From positions 247,003-311,002 of the forward strand of contig NZ_FXBA01000003.1 of NCBI RefSeq assembly GCF_900177705.1: a DNA stretch of 64,000 nucleotides, in the 5' to 3' direction. Shown here in pieces: positions 1-8,324 of the stretch. The stretch's first letter is position 1. Each line of letters begins with the position of its first letter. Below the pieces are notes generated by a model, which did no database searches, was not told the DNA's origin, and worked only from the letters and a program-made list of their open reading frames with translations. Source of the DNA: Fibrobacter sp. UWB15. GTDB lineage: Bacteria; Fibrobacterota; Fibrobacteria; Fibrobacterales; Fibrobacteraceae. The position numbers and the translations under genes are program-made.

Positions 1-663
1 GCGGGGTTCGTCGAGGCTTACGTTCAGGCACATGCCATCAAAATTCTTGATGCCGTACTTGCGCAGAAAAACTTTCTTTTCTTCAAACGTCGGTTTCGTT
101 TCGGGCTTGTTAAACAAGGCGCTATCGATGGGGCAACCGATGACGGCTCCCGGCTTTGACGACATTTCTATGCCAAAATGGTCCGCCGCTTGGCCGCGAG
201 TCCAGTTGGAATTGTACACGAAAAAGTCCGCCTTAACAGTCGGGCGAATGTAGAACAAGTTCAACAACTTGAACTTCGTGCTGTTCGGGTACAAAGTTTC
301 GGCAAAGGTATCATGCACGAACATGACCGTCTTTGCGCGGCCCTTCACCACCGGCACCAAGAAACCGAGTTCCGGCCGAATAAAAAAGACGATTTCGGGC
401 TGGATTTTCTTGACCAGTTTTTTAAGCGGAGAACGGAAACTCAAATATCCCGTATAGAGCGATTTCGCCCACACTTCGTGAGATTCATAGTTAGAATCTT
501 GCGAAGTCGTCGCATTCTTATCGGCTTCACCAAAGAACTTGGGAGTCTTGAGCCAAAGCACATGGGCATCGAATTTTCCCGACACCGCCTTGACCAGATT
601 CAGCGTCAATCGCCCGAAACTGGTACACTCGTTTTTATCGCAAACAAAAAGGATCTTTTGCAT
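1..663 (-). CDS. Glycosyltransferase family 4, N-terminal part (runs off the left edge)
   Basis: An open frame of 221 codons reads from the ATG at 663 to the window edge without a stop. The product starts MQKILFVCDKN, the beta-strand opening typical of GT-B glycosyltransferases. It continues through an acceptor-domain pattern (FVHDTFAETLYP; VYNSNWTRGQAADHFGI) and a segment PGAVIGCPIDSALF that usually leads into the nucleotide-sugar half of GT4 enzymes. The C-terminal catalytic half lies outside the window. It probably transfers a sugar during surface polysaccharide synthesis, as suggested by the glycosyltransferases from 5.3 kb onward. Substrate unknown. Confidence 0.8.
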   Translation of the reverse strand, partial: MQKILFVCDKNECTSFGRLTLNLVKAVSGKFDAHVLWLKTPKFFGEADKNATTSQDSNYESHEVWAKSLYTGYLSFRSPLKKLVKKIQPEIVFFIRPELGFLVPVVKGRAKTVMFVHDTFAETLYPNSTKFKLLNLFYIRPTVKADFFVYNSNWTRGQAADHFGIEMSSKPGAVIGCPIDSALFNKPETKPTFEEKKVFLRKYGIKNFDGMCLNVSLDEPR

Positions 664-745
664 CAGTTTAAACCGTTCCGTCTGCGATTTTCCTTTCGCC
701 GATGGGGAATATCTTTAGCACCATGTCGTTAATATAACAAATGAG

Positions 746-832
746 TCACTTTATTTCAAATTCGCCGATTTCATCATCATCTCCGCATGCAGCTAAAAGA
801 ATAGATGCTGCAAGTAAAATTTTTATTTTCAT
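746..832 (-). CDS. 28-residue micro-lipoprotein
   Basis: A short frame encodes MKIKILLAASILLAACGDDD followed by EIGEFEIK and a TGA stop. It has a lysine-bearing N-terminus, a hydrophobic stretch and a lipobox (LAAC) with Cys15. An AAAGGA Shine-Dalgarno lies about 7 bases before the ATG. The mature part would be only about 14 acidic residues. It is either a genuine micro-lipoprotein or the surviving 5' end of a longer lipoprotein gene. No function can be assigned. Confidence 0.45.
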   Translation of the reverse strand: MKIKILLAASILLAACGDDDEIGEFEIK

Positions 833-964
833 GATTGTTCCTTTGTTATACAAATTCATTTTACCTGATAATTAAAAAAAATAATTGATTTTAGAACGAA
901 ATGAAAAGAAGAAACATAAAAAATATTTCGACATGATTCTAATACCCGTATGCATTTGGGGAAA

Positions 965-1480
965 TTACATAGGCCAACCCTTGGTTTTTATTTCTTTCGT
1001 TTTGTAATCATATTGGTACATTGGGCCCCTATTTGTGTGAATCAAAAAAAACATGTCACAGTTCTTATTGTCTTTTGACTTACAATAATGATGGTAAATT
1101 ACTGTATCTTGAATTACATCCCGCGTAAAGGAACTATAACTGTATTCTATTCGATCAATCCAATAAGGGCCTGCACCCGTAGAATCTTCAGTTGGCTGGC
1201 TATTGCCAACAGTACCTTTAGCCCATTTTCCGTCAAAGACCTCAAGGATTTCCTTATAAATCAGGGTATCTATGCACATCGTTGCAATCTTTTGATTGTT
1301 CAGACCTTCCCTGATACAGTAGTTAAAATAATCGTATTCCAAACAAAAGGCTCCCTCTGCTCGGATTTCGTTACAGAAAGCCTCCGTTCTCTTGTATGTG
1401 AGGCATGCGTTCGTTCTGCATTCACCTGTGGCACAGCCACAAAGAAAGCACGCGATTATTAAGTATAGCAAGAACTTCAT
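965..1480 (-). CDS. Cysteine-rich hypothetical lipoprotein
   Basis: This 171-residue protein has a lipoprotein signal (MKFLLYLIIACFLCGC, lipobox LCGC, Cys16). The mature part contains about ten more cysteines (ECRTNAC, AFCNE, FCLEY, YCIRE, MCID, YCKS, NCDM), which suggests disulfide bonding outside the cytoplasm. It ends with a region rich in Tyr and Lys. I do not recognise a family. It lies in the same direction as the RHS remnant upstream and the micro-lipoprotein downstream. Confidence 0.6.
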   Translation of the reverse strand: MKFLLYLIIACFLCGCATGECRTNACLTYKRTEAFCNEIRAEGAFCLEYDYFNYCIREGLNNQKIATMCIDTLIYKEILEVFDGKWAKGTVGNSQPTEDSTGAGPYWIDRIEYSYSSFTRDVIQDTVIYHHYCKSKDNKNCDMFFLIHTNRGPMYQYDYKTKEIKTKGWPM

Positions 1481-1531
1481 TAATACCCCAAATCTTCATA
1501 ATATTTTAACATTCTACGATACCCCCCCTTC

Positions 1532-2041
1532 CTAGCCTTTTCTGTTAATGGTTCTATACTCACCATTTGGATCAACAAAGTTTACCGGATCGCCGCCGTA
1601 GCTGTACGGGTTCGCGAACTGACCCGCCGGATTAGGAGACATCCAAAGGCCAAAGAACGGGTCAAAATAGCGGGCACCAAAGTAGTTCAGCTGCGTCTCG
1701 TCGTCGAGTTCGTTGCGCAAAGCGCAATCCCCTGCGGCTCGGCAATGAAAATACACAAGTGCATTTTCACTGCACTCGCCTTGCATGGATTTGCCGGTGA
1801 AATTCTCGCGCACCTCCGTGCCGATGCCAGTATAGTGAGTCACGTGCCTGCGCTGCCAGCCCGCATCGCCCCGCGCCTTCACCCAGCGGGTCTTGGAAAT
1901 CCTCCTGCCAGAGCCATCATATGCCATCGCCATTTCGTACAAAGTATCACCGGATATTTCCGTAGGTTGCTGCGTCTGTGTGAACTCGATAGGCATACCT
2001 CTCCAATCATAAGAAATTTTCAGGCAGTCAACACGCCAGCA
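1532..2041 (-). pseudogene. RHS-repeat core fragment (C-terminal remnant)
   Basis: The translated region carries the RHS-associated core signature LNYFGARYFDPFFGLWMSPN followed by NPYSYGGDPVNFVDPNGE, typical of the C-terminal end of RHS/YD-repeat proteins. The first ATG is at 1996, but RHS-like sequence (KISYDWRGMPIEF) continues upstream in the same frame. It does so directly up to the TGA stop of the AlbA_2 gene, so the thousands of upstream bases of a normal RHS gene are missing. A weak GGAG lies just before the ATG at 1996, so a 154-residue product is possible. More likely this is the decapitated 3' end of a former RHS gene. No toxin tip domain is visible. Confidence 0.7.
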
Positions 2042-3484
2042 TCAGGGCTTCACCGTCACGAATTGCTGTTTCTTGCTCTTGGGCTTGTCCGGTATGGACA
2101 ACTTCAACAAGCCCCGCTCTACCATCGGGAAAATGTGCCTTGTCATGAGGTAGGCAATGGTGATATCATCCTTGAAGCGTTCTTCCAGTTCGCCGCGTGT
2201 CCTTGGCCTTGTGCAAAAATCAAGGATACTCTGCTGGAACGGAGTCAAGGGTTCTTCTTTTTTCGCGATAGTGTTGTACAACGTAACGCGGAACACTCCG
2301 TAGGTGCTTTCGAACTTGGGTGGCTGCAGGCCGGCCTCCTCCATGGCACGCTTTATTGTGGGAATACCGCTATAGCGGTTTTCCGTCTGCCCTATGACTT
2401 CGAGGGCATTTGCCAGGTATGGGTTTCGCGTATCCGCGCCGAACTCTCCCAGCGTCTCGATGCGGTTCCGTCCATAAAGCCCTCCGGGGTTTTCCACCTC
2501 GATCCTGTCAGAAAACATCCTGATAGTGACCGGGCAATTGTCCGTATGGATGCTGTAGTCCCTGTGGACAAGCGCGTTGATGATGATTTCGCGGATGGCG
2601 ACAACCGGATATTCCGGCCTGTCCACGCGGTTTCCCGTCCGTTCATCAATCGTGGTGCAGGTCTTCATGTTGCGCATGACGAACGCCACGGCCTCGTCAC
2701 GCATTTGACGAATCGATCCTTCGATACGTTTGTTGTCAATGAACCTGGCTCCGGATTCTCCGACGGTGCCGATTTCCGTCCCCGCGACGGAAACTGCCGT
2801 GATGCAGAGCCCGGGGAAGAATCCCTGCGGATAAGCCCCGAACATAAGGAGTCCCGTAACAGTCGGGTGGCCGTTAGCTACGAATCCCTGCAAACTCAGG
2901 CAGCGTTCCATGGGGAGCGAGGCGATGGCGGGCTTCTTTTCCCGCAGCTCCAGCATATATTTTTTCAGGGCGTCCGTTCTCAGTTCCTTTTCGCCGGCGC
3001 GTTCCACGACCCGCAACTCGTCCTCGATTTTTTTCTTGAACGCCTCGTAGGTATAGACCTCGTATTCGGTCATCTGGCGGTCGCTTTCTCCAACACGAAC
3101 ATAGGAACCACGCAATCTGCCGGCTCCCTTGTAAAAACAGGGCTTTTGAAAATCATCTATTTCGGGGATTTCCGCACTTACGACCGTCTTCCCGTTAAAA
3201 ACGGTCGTTGTACAGAGGGCTTTAACAGCTGGTTCCATCTGCAAGCACTGTTCCGAAATTTTCTTTATCAAATCGGCCGCGTCATAGACACCGCAGACAT
3301 CAAAATCATTTTTTTCGTCAATGCCAAAAAGAATAATGCCGCCGTCTTTTTGGTTCGAAAACGAAGATAGCGTATCAAAAAGCTTGGGGCAGCCGCCCTC
3401 GGCCTTCTTAATTTCTAGATGGTTGTTCTCGCTCTTTTGCTCGAGAACCTCACTGATTACGAAGTCAAGTTTCTTTTGAAGCAT
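2042..3484 (-). CDS. AlbA_2 / HATPase_c_4 DNA-binding regulator
   Basis: A 480-residue protein of the family often mis-named RecG-like ATP-dependent DNA helicase. The N-terminal AlbA_2 (Schlafen-type) domain spans roughly residues 15-140 (NHLEIKKAEGGCPKLFDTLS, GGIILFGIDE, GRLRGSYVRVGESDRQM). A GHKL-type ATPase-like region follows (AIREIIINALVHRDYS, about residues 290-310; FSDRIEVENPGGLYG). The C-terminal part contains a winged-helix-like segment. Such proteins usually bind DNA and regulate nearby genes, often their own. A six-copy phased repeat lies just upstream of the start codon. The stop abuts the RHS remnant in frame. Confidence 0.8.
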   Translation of the reverse strand: MLQKKLDFVISEVLEQKSENNHLEIKKAEGGCPKLFDTLSSFSNQKDGGIILFGIDEKNDFDVCGVYDAADLIKKISEQCLQMEPAVKALCTTTVFNGKTVVSAEIPEIDDFQKPCFYKGAGRLRGSYVRVGESDRQMTEYEVYTYEAFKKKIEDELRVVERAGEKELRTDALKKYMLELREKKPAIASLPMERCLSLQGFVANGHPTVTGLLMFGAYPQGFFPGLCITAVSVAGTEIGTVGESGARFIDNKRIEGSIRQMRDEAVAFVMRNMKTCTTIDERTGNRVDRPEYPVVAIREIIINALVHRDYSIHTDNCPVTIRMFSDRIEVENPGGLYGRNRIETLGEFGADTRNPYLANALEVIGQTENRYSGIPTIKRAMEEAGLQPPKFESTYGVFRVTLYNTIAKKEEPLTPFQQSILDFCTRPRTRGELEERFKDDITIAYLMTRHIFPMVERGLLKLSIPDKPKSKKQQFVTVKP

Positions 3485-3501
3485 TTTTGATGAATCCTGT
3501 T

Positions 3502-3617
3502 TTCGTCAAATTTAACTAAAAATTCGCTAAAAATTAAAAATATTCGTTAAATTTTATAATTTTTCGCCAAAAATCAGCCAATTTTCGTTAAAAATCAGAA
3601 AAATGTTCGCCAGAAGC
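3502..3617. promoter_or_regulatory. Six-copy phased iteron array upstream of the AlbA_2 gene
   Basis: The core TTCG followed by two pyrimidines and an A-rich tract occurs at 3502, 3523, 3543, 3563, 3584 and 3606. Spacings are 21, 20, 20, 21 and 22 bases, two helical turns each. On the minus strand the consensus is about ATTTTTRRCGAA. The array begins about 18 bases before the ATG of the AlbA_2 gene and overlaps the 3' end of the secretin fragment. It looks like an operator for cooperative binding on one DNA face, most simply by the AlbA_2 protein itself (inference). Confidence 0.6.
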
Positions 3618-3815
3618 CAAAAAAAGATTCAGTCCATACTGAACGGCAAGTCCTTGAAGCAAGTCACGAATTTCGGTATTCTTGACATTCAAATTTTTTA
3701 CGACAACCGAATCGGGAATCGGGAGCGGAGGAAGAGTTGTTTGTTGCGCCCACACTAAGGGACCAATTACAAATACAACTAGAAAAGCAAACCTAAGTTT
3801 GTTTATAAATTTCAT
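3588..3815 (-). pseudogene. Truncated N-terminus of a secretin-like (STN domain) protein
   Basis: The 75-residue product has a signal peptide (MKFINKLRFAFLVVFVIGPL, cleavage after VWA). A proline-rich linker follows, then the start of a secretin/TonB short N-terminal domain (VKNLNVKNTEIRDLLQGLAV, QYGLNLFLA). Such domains normally precede several hundred residues of a PilQ/GspD-type secretin, but here the frame stops at once. The break falls in the repeat array upstream of the AlbA_2 gene, so the gene was probably cut there. A stand-alone STN protein cannot be excluded. Confidence 0.5.
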
Positions 3816-3977
3816 GTAGACAAATTTAGAAAGAAAAATTTCTGTAAAAAAAACACTTGCAAAAAAATTCTCTTTTTCTCAAAAGAACTTTCGCAAAAAA
3901 AATTAATTTATTGTTACAAAGAAAAACATAGCCACTAAGGCAACAAGTAGCCAAGTTTTCTGTTGGATTCCTGTAAA

Positions 3978-4874
3978 CTACGAGACTACAAAGTGATAAA
4001 CAAGATATCCCAAAGCAAGAAAGAAAAGGATTAAATATTTTGCAGAATCTAGGAATGAGTACAATATTCCCATTCCCTTTTTTACTTTTTTCTGGTAGTT
4101 TAGAAGATAGAAGCAAATACAAGCCTCGCCTGCAATCAATGCAAACGCAGGCATTACAGAAATCCCCTCATTTGCAAAAATCATGAAAGCAAACAGCAGA
4201 GGAAAAAGAGTCAATATTCCCACCACCCCTTCCATAAATGTAGGAAGAACAGGTTTTACGGACGGTTTAGGTTGTTTCTTGCCTCCAAACATTTCATTTG
4301 CAATTTCAAATATAGACGCCAGACCACCTATAACACAAAAAATTCCACCCTTACTTCCCGACACAAACATTATCCCACCACCAATCATAGCTACAATACC
4401 AATTATAGCATTCATAGTAATGATAAAGGCATTCCTCTTTTGATTGTTCGGACAATCCTTTAATTTATCAACTATTTTCGAAAGATCCGCAAACGCATCA
4501 TTTGAAAATCTTACTGGTAATATGCCTGTACTAAAAGAAATCACCCACCCACCATCAGTATAAAACTGAATATTATAAGTGCAATTTCCTGTAAGAGAAA
4601 CAACCTTTTTCCCATAAAAAAGATAGCATATCAAGAAATCTTCATTTTCCTCAATTTTAAGAGGTTCTGAAAAAAATGGGCTCAGCAAAACCATAAATAA
4701 AACAAAGGAACAAAGAAGAAATATGACAACGGACGCATCAAAAGGAAGGTCTGTCATATAGATCAAAATGAATAGACCTAAAACTAAAAGAATAAAAATC
4801 AATGGAGAAAATAAAAGCAACTTTCTTTTATTCTGATGGACTTTGCTATCGCCATTTTCAAATGAATTATTCAT
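3978..4874 (-). CDS. Hypothetical multi-pass membrane protein
   Basis: The ATG at 4874 gives 298 residues; an upstream TTG at 4886 is also in frame. Hydrophobic segments lie at about residues 24-42 and 48-66 (N-terminal hairpin), 150-185, 215-240 and 240-260, with a last one near the C-terminus. Between them is a soluble region (residues about 70-140) with beta-strand character. I recognise no family. The surrounding DNA is much more AT-rich than the rest of the window, in keeping with an accessory island. Confidence 0.55.
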   Translation of the reverse strand: MNNSFENGDSKVHQNKRKLLLFSPLIFILLVLGLFILIYMTDLPFDASVVIFLLCSFVLFMVLLSPFFSEPLKIEENEDFLICYLFYGKKVVSLTGNCTYNIQFYTDGGWVISFSTGILPVRFSNDAFADLSKIVDKLKDCPNNQKRNAFIITMNAIIGIVAMIGGGIMFVSGSKGGIFCVIGGLASIFEIANEMFGGKKQPKPSVKPVLPTFMEGVVGILTLFPLLFAFMIFANEGISVMPAFALIAGEACICFYLLNYQKKVKKGMGILYSFLDSAKYLILFFLALGYLVYHFVVS

Positions 4875-5285
4875 AACATTACTCAAATTCTTCTTGATTT
4901 CAAAAAATTCATTAACTAATAATAACTAAATTCGCTTTAAGTCATCAATCCAATTATTTATATCGTTCATTTTTAAAGGACAAAAATAAACACGATATTT
5001 TTTTCGACTACAATGTCAAAAAAAGCAAAACAATACAAATGTTGCGAAACCACCCCGGCTCATGCGAAAAACAAGAATTTGCGGAAGGATTGCATTTTTC
5101 ATTTAAAGGTGATTCAGCCGAAATTCTAAATGAGAATCTTCCTTTTAAACCATTACAATGCAAACCTATTGATGCGAAACGATATATTATCTATTTCCAA
5201 GGTCATCTTGACTCTGCTACGCATTCCTTAGTTGGCTTTAGCACAATTATTGATTAAATACAGCTATTAAAACAGGGATATTTAC
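4875..5285. other. AT-rich intergenic stretch with a possible small frameshifted gene
   Basis: No convincing complete gene is present. On the plus strand a frame starts at the ATG at 5013 (MSKKAKQYKCCETTPAHAKN) but stops at about 5130. An overlapping frame (5039-5257) continues with NENLPFKPLQCKPIDAKRYI and ends FSTIID. Joining the two by one frameshift near 5105 would give a small protein of about 80 residues, so this could be a broken or mis-sequenced gene. I do not recognise it. Confidence 0.25.
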
Positions 5286-5291
5286 TATATT
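5286..5291 (+). promoter_or_regulatory. TATATT -10 box of the glycosyltransferase operon
   Basis: TATATT lies 6 bases before the ATG at 5298, which predicts a leaderless or nearly leaderless transcript. The same arrangement is seen before several other genes of the window. Confidence 0.45.
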
Positions 5292-5297
5292 CAGGGT

Positions 5298-6239
5298 ATG
5301 GCGAAAATCGGCATAGTCCTTGCGACCTACAATGGCGAAAAGTATCTGGCACAGATGCTCGATTCGCTTGTGGTGCAAACTAGGCCTGCCGACTTTATTG
5401 TCGCCGTCGATGACGGTTCAAAAGACAATACGCCCGCGATTTTAAAAAGCTATGAGAACCGCTTGCCGCTGCAAGTGACGATTCTCGAAAAGAATTCCGG
5501 GCATCGCGCCGCCTTTTCGAAGGCATTGGAACTCGCGCAGCCGCAATTAAGCGACAGCGATTTGATAGCGCTTGCCGACCAAGACGACATTTGGCTCCCG
5601 CAAAAGCTGGAATTACTCGAAAAAGAAATCCTGGACAAGGCTCTTGTTTTCGGTGATGCCCAAGTGGTTGATGCCGACGGAAAAATCATGGCCGATTCTT
5701 GGCGCAGCTATTCGAAGATTGAAAAGAAAATTTCGATGGAGCAGCAGATTGCAGGCATCAACAATGTAACAGGTTGCCTTTCGCTTTTCCGTGCCGCATT
5801 GCTGAAGACGATTCTCCCGATTCCCGAGGGCGTGACTGTTCATGACCGCTGGATTGCGATGATTGCCGACAGGCAAGGCGGAATTGCCGCCATCGACACG
5901 CCCGTTGTGCAATACCGTATTCATGGCAACAACGCCGTAGGCGGTGTGGCAGCGCCTTCGATGAGCAAGACGCTTGAAACCCAGATTCAATGGATTCAAA
6001 CGATTCTTGATAACGCGGGCAAACTCTTGCTCACTAAAAAAGAAATTCGCTTTGCCCAAAAGCTTTTAGGCCTTACCAAGGCTCGGCTTTCACGCGCCGT
6101 TTTGCCCCTCCGAGTGCTGTGGATTGCCAAGCACCGCAAAGAACTATTCTTGAAAGATTCCGCCGCTGTTACCCTGAAGCGCATTCTGTTTACCGCTGTC
6201 GGCCTGCCGCTTGCACGCAAGATTTGGAAAAAAAGCTAA
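5298..6239 (+). CDS. Glycosyltransferase family 2 (RfbF/WbbL-type)
   Basis: A 313-residue GT-A fold glycosyltransferase. It opens with GIVLATYNGEKYLAQMLDSL, and carries the nucleotide-binding motif VDDGS (about residue 38) and the DQDD motif (ADQDDIW, about residue 95) for metal and sugar nucleotide binding. HDRWIAMIA near residue 180 and QYRIHGNN further on are typical of rhamnosyltransferase-like GT2 proteins. It is the first gene of an overlapping set with the next three. The product probably adds a sugar to a lipid-linked O-antigen or capsule unit at the inner face of the membrane. Sugar and linkage cannot be told from sequence. Confidence 0.88.
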   Translation: MAKIGIVLATYNGEKYLAQMLDSLVVQTRPADFIVAVDDGSKDNTPAILKSYENRLPLQVTILEKNSGHRAAFSKALELAQPQLSDSDLIALADQDDIWLPQKLELLEKEILDKALVFGDAQVVDADGKIMADSWRSYSKIEKKISMEQQIAGINNVTGCLSLFRAALLKTILPIPEGVTVHDRWIAMIADRQGGIAAIDTPVVQYRIHGNNAVGGVAAPSMSKTLETQIQWIQTILDNAGKLLLTKKEIRFAQKLLGLTKARLSRAVLPLRVLWIAKHRKELFLKDSAAVTLKRILFTAVGLPLARKIWKKS

Positions 6240-7357
6240 TGCATATCGGAATCGACATCAAGTGTTTGCGTTACAACAATAGCGGCATCGGTCGCTACCT
6301 GATTAGCCTGTTAAATGCACTCCAGCAAATCGACAACGAAAACGAATATTTCTTGTTTTCGCCGCACGCAATTGATTACCCGATTACAAACAAGAATTTC
6401 AAACTTTGCCCCTATTCCGGAAAATTCGCATTTCAAAAGAAAATTCCGGGCATTCTCTGGCAGCAACTGACGCTCCCGCGCCTGTTCAAGCAATACCAGA
6501 TCGATGTTTTCTGGGGACCGGAGCAAACGCTGCCCTTGGGCAAATCCGACTGCAAGAAGGTTCTGACGGTTCATGATTTCGTATACAAGCGCTTTCCTGA
6601 AACCATGCGCAAATCGGTCCGCTGGATTAACAACCACATTGGCGAGAAATCGATTCTAGAAGCCGACGTTGTCGCAGTCAATTCTGATTTTACTAAAGCC
6701 GAGCTTTTGCATTTTCATCCGAGCATCGCGCACGGCAAGATCGCAGTCGTCCCTTGTGGGATCAATTGCGCTGTCACGCCTCTGTGTGCGAACCCACAAA
6801 GAAAAGGATTGCTCTTTGTCGGGAGCTTGGAACCGCGAAAAAATTTCGCAAACCTGGTGAAGGCTCTTGAGATTTTGGACAAAAAAGGGATTCAAGTAAC
6901 GCTCACCATGACGGGCCCCAAGGGGTGGAAAAACAGTTCCGAGAACAGCCTGTTGCAAAATTCGCCGGTAGCAAAGAACATTCAGCATTTAGGGTTCGTG
7001 AGCGATAGTGAATTGCAGAACTTATACGCAAGCAGTGCCGCAGTCATCTTCCCTTCTGTGTACGAGGGTTTCGGGCTTCCCGTCTTGGAAGCGCTGAACT
7101 ACAAGACGCCGGTGTTAACCACCAAGGGCTCCGTGATGGAAGAAATCGCGGGAGATTGCGGAATTTATTTTGACGCCAACAGTCCGGAATCGATTGCACA
7201 AACGATTGAAGCCTTTTTAAACGGGCCGCAAGATTTCTTGAGCGACAAAGAAGACAAGCGTAAAGCCATTCTCGAAAAATACCAGTGGAAAAATTCGGCG
7301 AAGCAGTTAGTGGAAATTTTTGAACGACTGGGCCGTTCTCGCGGAGGTGCCGCATGA
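6239..7357 (+). CDS. Glycosyltransferase family 4
   Basis: The ATG at 6239 shares its A with the TAA stop of the preceding GT2 (TAATG), so translation is probably coupled. A longer in-frame extension upstream overlaps that gene in another frame and is rejected. The 372-residue product starts MHIGIDIKCLRYNNSGIGRY, contains the acceptor-side motif VHDFVYKRFPETM, and has the GT4 C-terminal signature (FVGSLEPRKNFANLVKALE; FPSVYEGFGLPVLEALNYKT with the EX7E-type glutamates). It resembles the mannosyl/rhamnosyltransferase group of GT4. Role: polysaccharide assembly with its neighbours. Confidence 0.88.
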   Translation: MHIGIDIKCLRYNNSGIGRYLISLLNALQQIDNENEYFLFSPHAIDYPITNKNFKLCPYSGKFAFQKKIPGILWQQLTLPRLFKQYQIDVFWGPEQTLPLGKSDCKKVLTVHDFVYKRFPETMRKSVRWINNHIGEKSILEADVVAVNSDFTKAELLHFHPSIAHGKIAVVPCGINCAVTPLCANPQRKGLLFVGSLEPRKNFANLVKALEILDKKGIQVTLTMTGPKGWKNSSENSLLQNSPVAKNIQHLGFVSDSELQNLYASSAAVIFPSVYEGFGLPVLEALNYKTPVLTTKGSVMEEIAGDCGIYFDANSPESIAQTIEAFLNGPQDFLSDKEDKRKAILEKYQWKNSAKQLVEIFERLGRSRGGAA

Positions 7358-8319
7358 GAACCGCGATAATCCTTGTGACCTTTAACGGTTGGGAAATGAC
7401 CCGCAACTGCTTAAACGACATGGCTGCGCAACTCGCCGACAGCGAGCATTTTGCAGTCGCGATTGCCGACAACGCCAGTTCCGACGACACTGTCAAAAAC
7501 ATCCGCAAGGAATTTCCGACGGTTCACGTTTACCCGAGCGACAAGAATCTTGGATTCGGAGCCGCCAACAACTTAGCCATCAAGAGATTGCTAAGCGACG
7601 GAGAATCGTTCGATTCGATTTGCCTGCTGAACAACGATACGCGATTGAACGCAGACACGCTCCCCCGCTTGCAAAAAGCGTGGGAAAAGGCAGAAGCATT
7701 CGCTCGCGAAAGTGGAAATGCCTACGCCGTTATAGCGCCGAGCACCAAGAACAAAGACGGCAGTGATCAGCCGAATTATTTTGCGGGCCTTGGCCCCGAA
7801 GGAATCGGAAGTCTAAAGTTCTTCACGAACGCGCTCCGCAACGAAGAAGGCGCCGCCGAAATTTTGCAAGGAAAACCGAGCAAGACGGCACAAGAAAACC
7901 TTTTGGAAACGAATTGGCTCAGCGGCGTATGCTGGATGTTCGGGAAAGAACTTTACGAATCCTTAACAACCGAAGGCTCTTTCTTTGACGAAAAAATTTT
8001 CATGTATTACGAAGATGCGGACCTCGCTTTGCGCGCCCGCAAAATTGGCGCCCGGTTCTTTATCGCAAATGACATTACTTTAACGCACTTGGGCGGGGGT
8101 TCAGCCCAAAGCAACACGAGCCGCGCCTTGCAACACGACCGTGCACAACAATACGTATTCAAAAAGCACTTCGGCATTAAAGGGCTTCTGCTTTCCAAGG
8201 GATTCCGTATTTTGCGAAGTTCTGTACGAATTGCGACGGCTATTCCGCGCATCGGTTCTAGCGAAAAAAGAAAGTACCTTGTGCACCACATGGCTTTGCT
8301 GAAAGCCGCTTTATGGTAA
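7354..8319 (+). CDS. Glycosyltransferase family 2 (rhamnosyltransferase-like)
   Basis: The start overlaps the stop of the GT4 gene by ATGA. The 321-residue protein opens with AIILVTFNGWEMTRNCLNDM and has IADNASSDDT for nucleotide binding. LGFGAANNLAIKRL and LLNNDTRL (DxD-like site) follow, then YYEDADLALRARKIGARFF, the ED motif of the catalytic base. All are typical of WbbL/RfbF-type GT2 enzymes. Probably the third transferase of the same polysaccharide pathway. Confidence 0.88.
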   Translation: MRTAIILVTFNGWEMTRNCLNDMAAQLADSEHFAVAIADNASSDDTVKNIRKEFPTVHVYPSDKNLGFGAANNLAIKRLLSDGESFDSICLLNNDTRLNADTLPRLQKAWEKAEAFARESGNAYAVIAPSTKNKDGSDQPNYFAGLGPEGIGSLKFFTNALRNEEGAAEILQGKPSKTAQENLLETNWLSGVCWMFGKELYESLTTEGSFFDEKIFMYYEDADLALRARKIGARFFIANDITLTHLGGGSAQSNTSRALQHDRAQQYVFKKHFGIKGLLLSKGFRILRSSVRIATAIPRIGSSEKRKYLVHHMALLKAALW

Positions 8320-8324
8320 GGATT

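Noticed and set aside
1745..3370. A 541-codon plus-strand frame across the RHS remnant and the AlbA_2 gene
   Set aside because: Runs across two unrelated minus-strand coding regions and has no domain pattern.
4931..4980. 14-codon minus-strand frame starting MNDINNWIDDLKRI
   Set aside because: Too short and without a ribosome site or conserved features; could be the relic of a gene start but cannot be supported.
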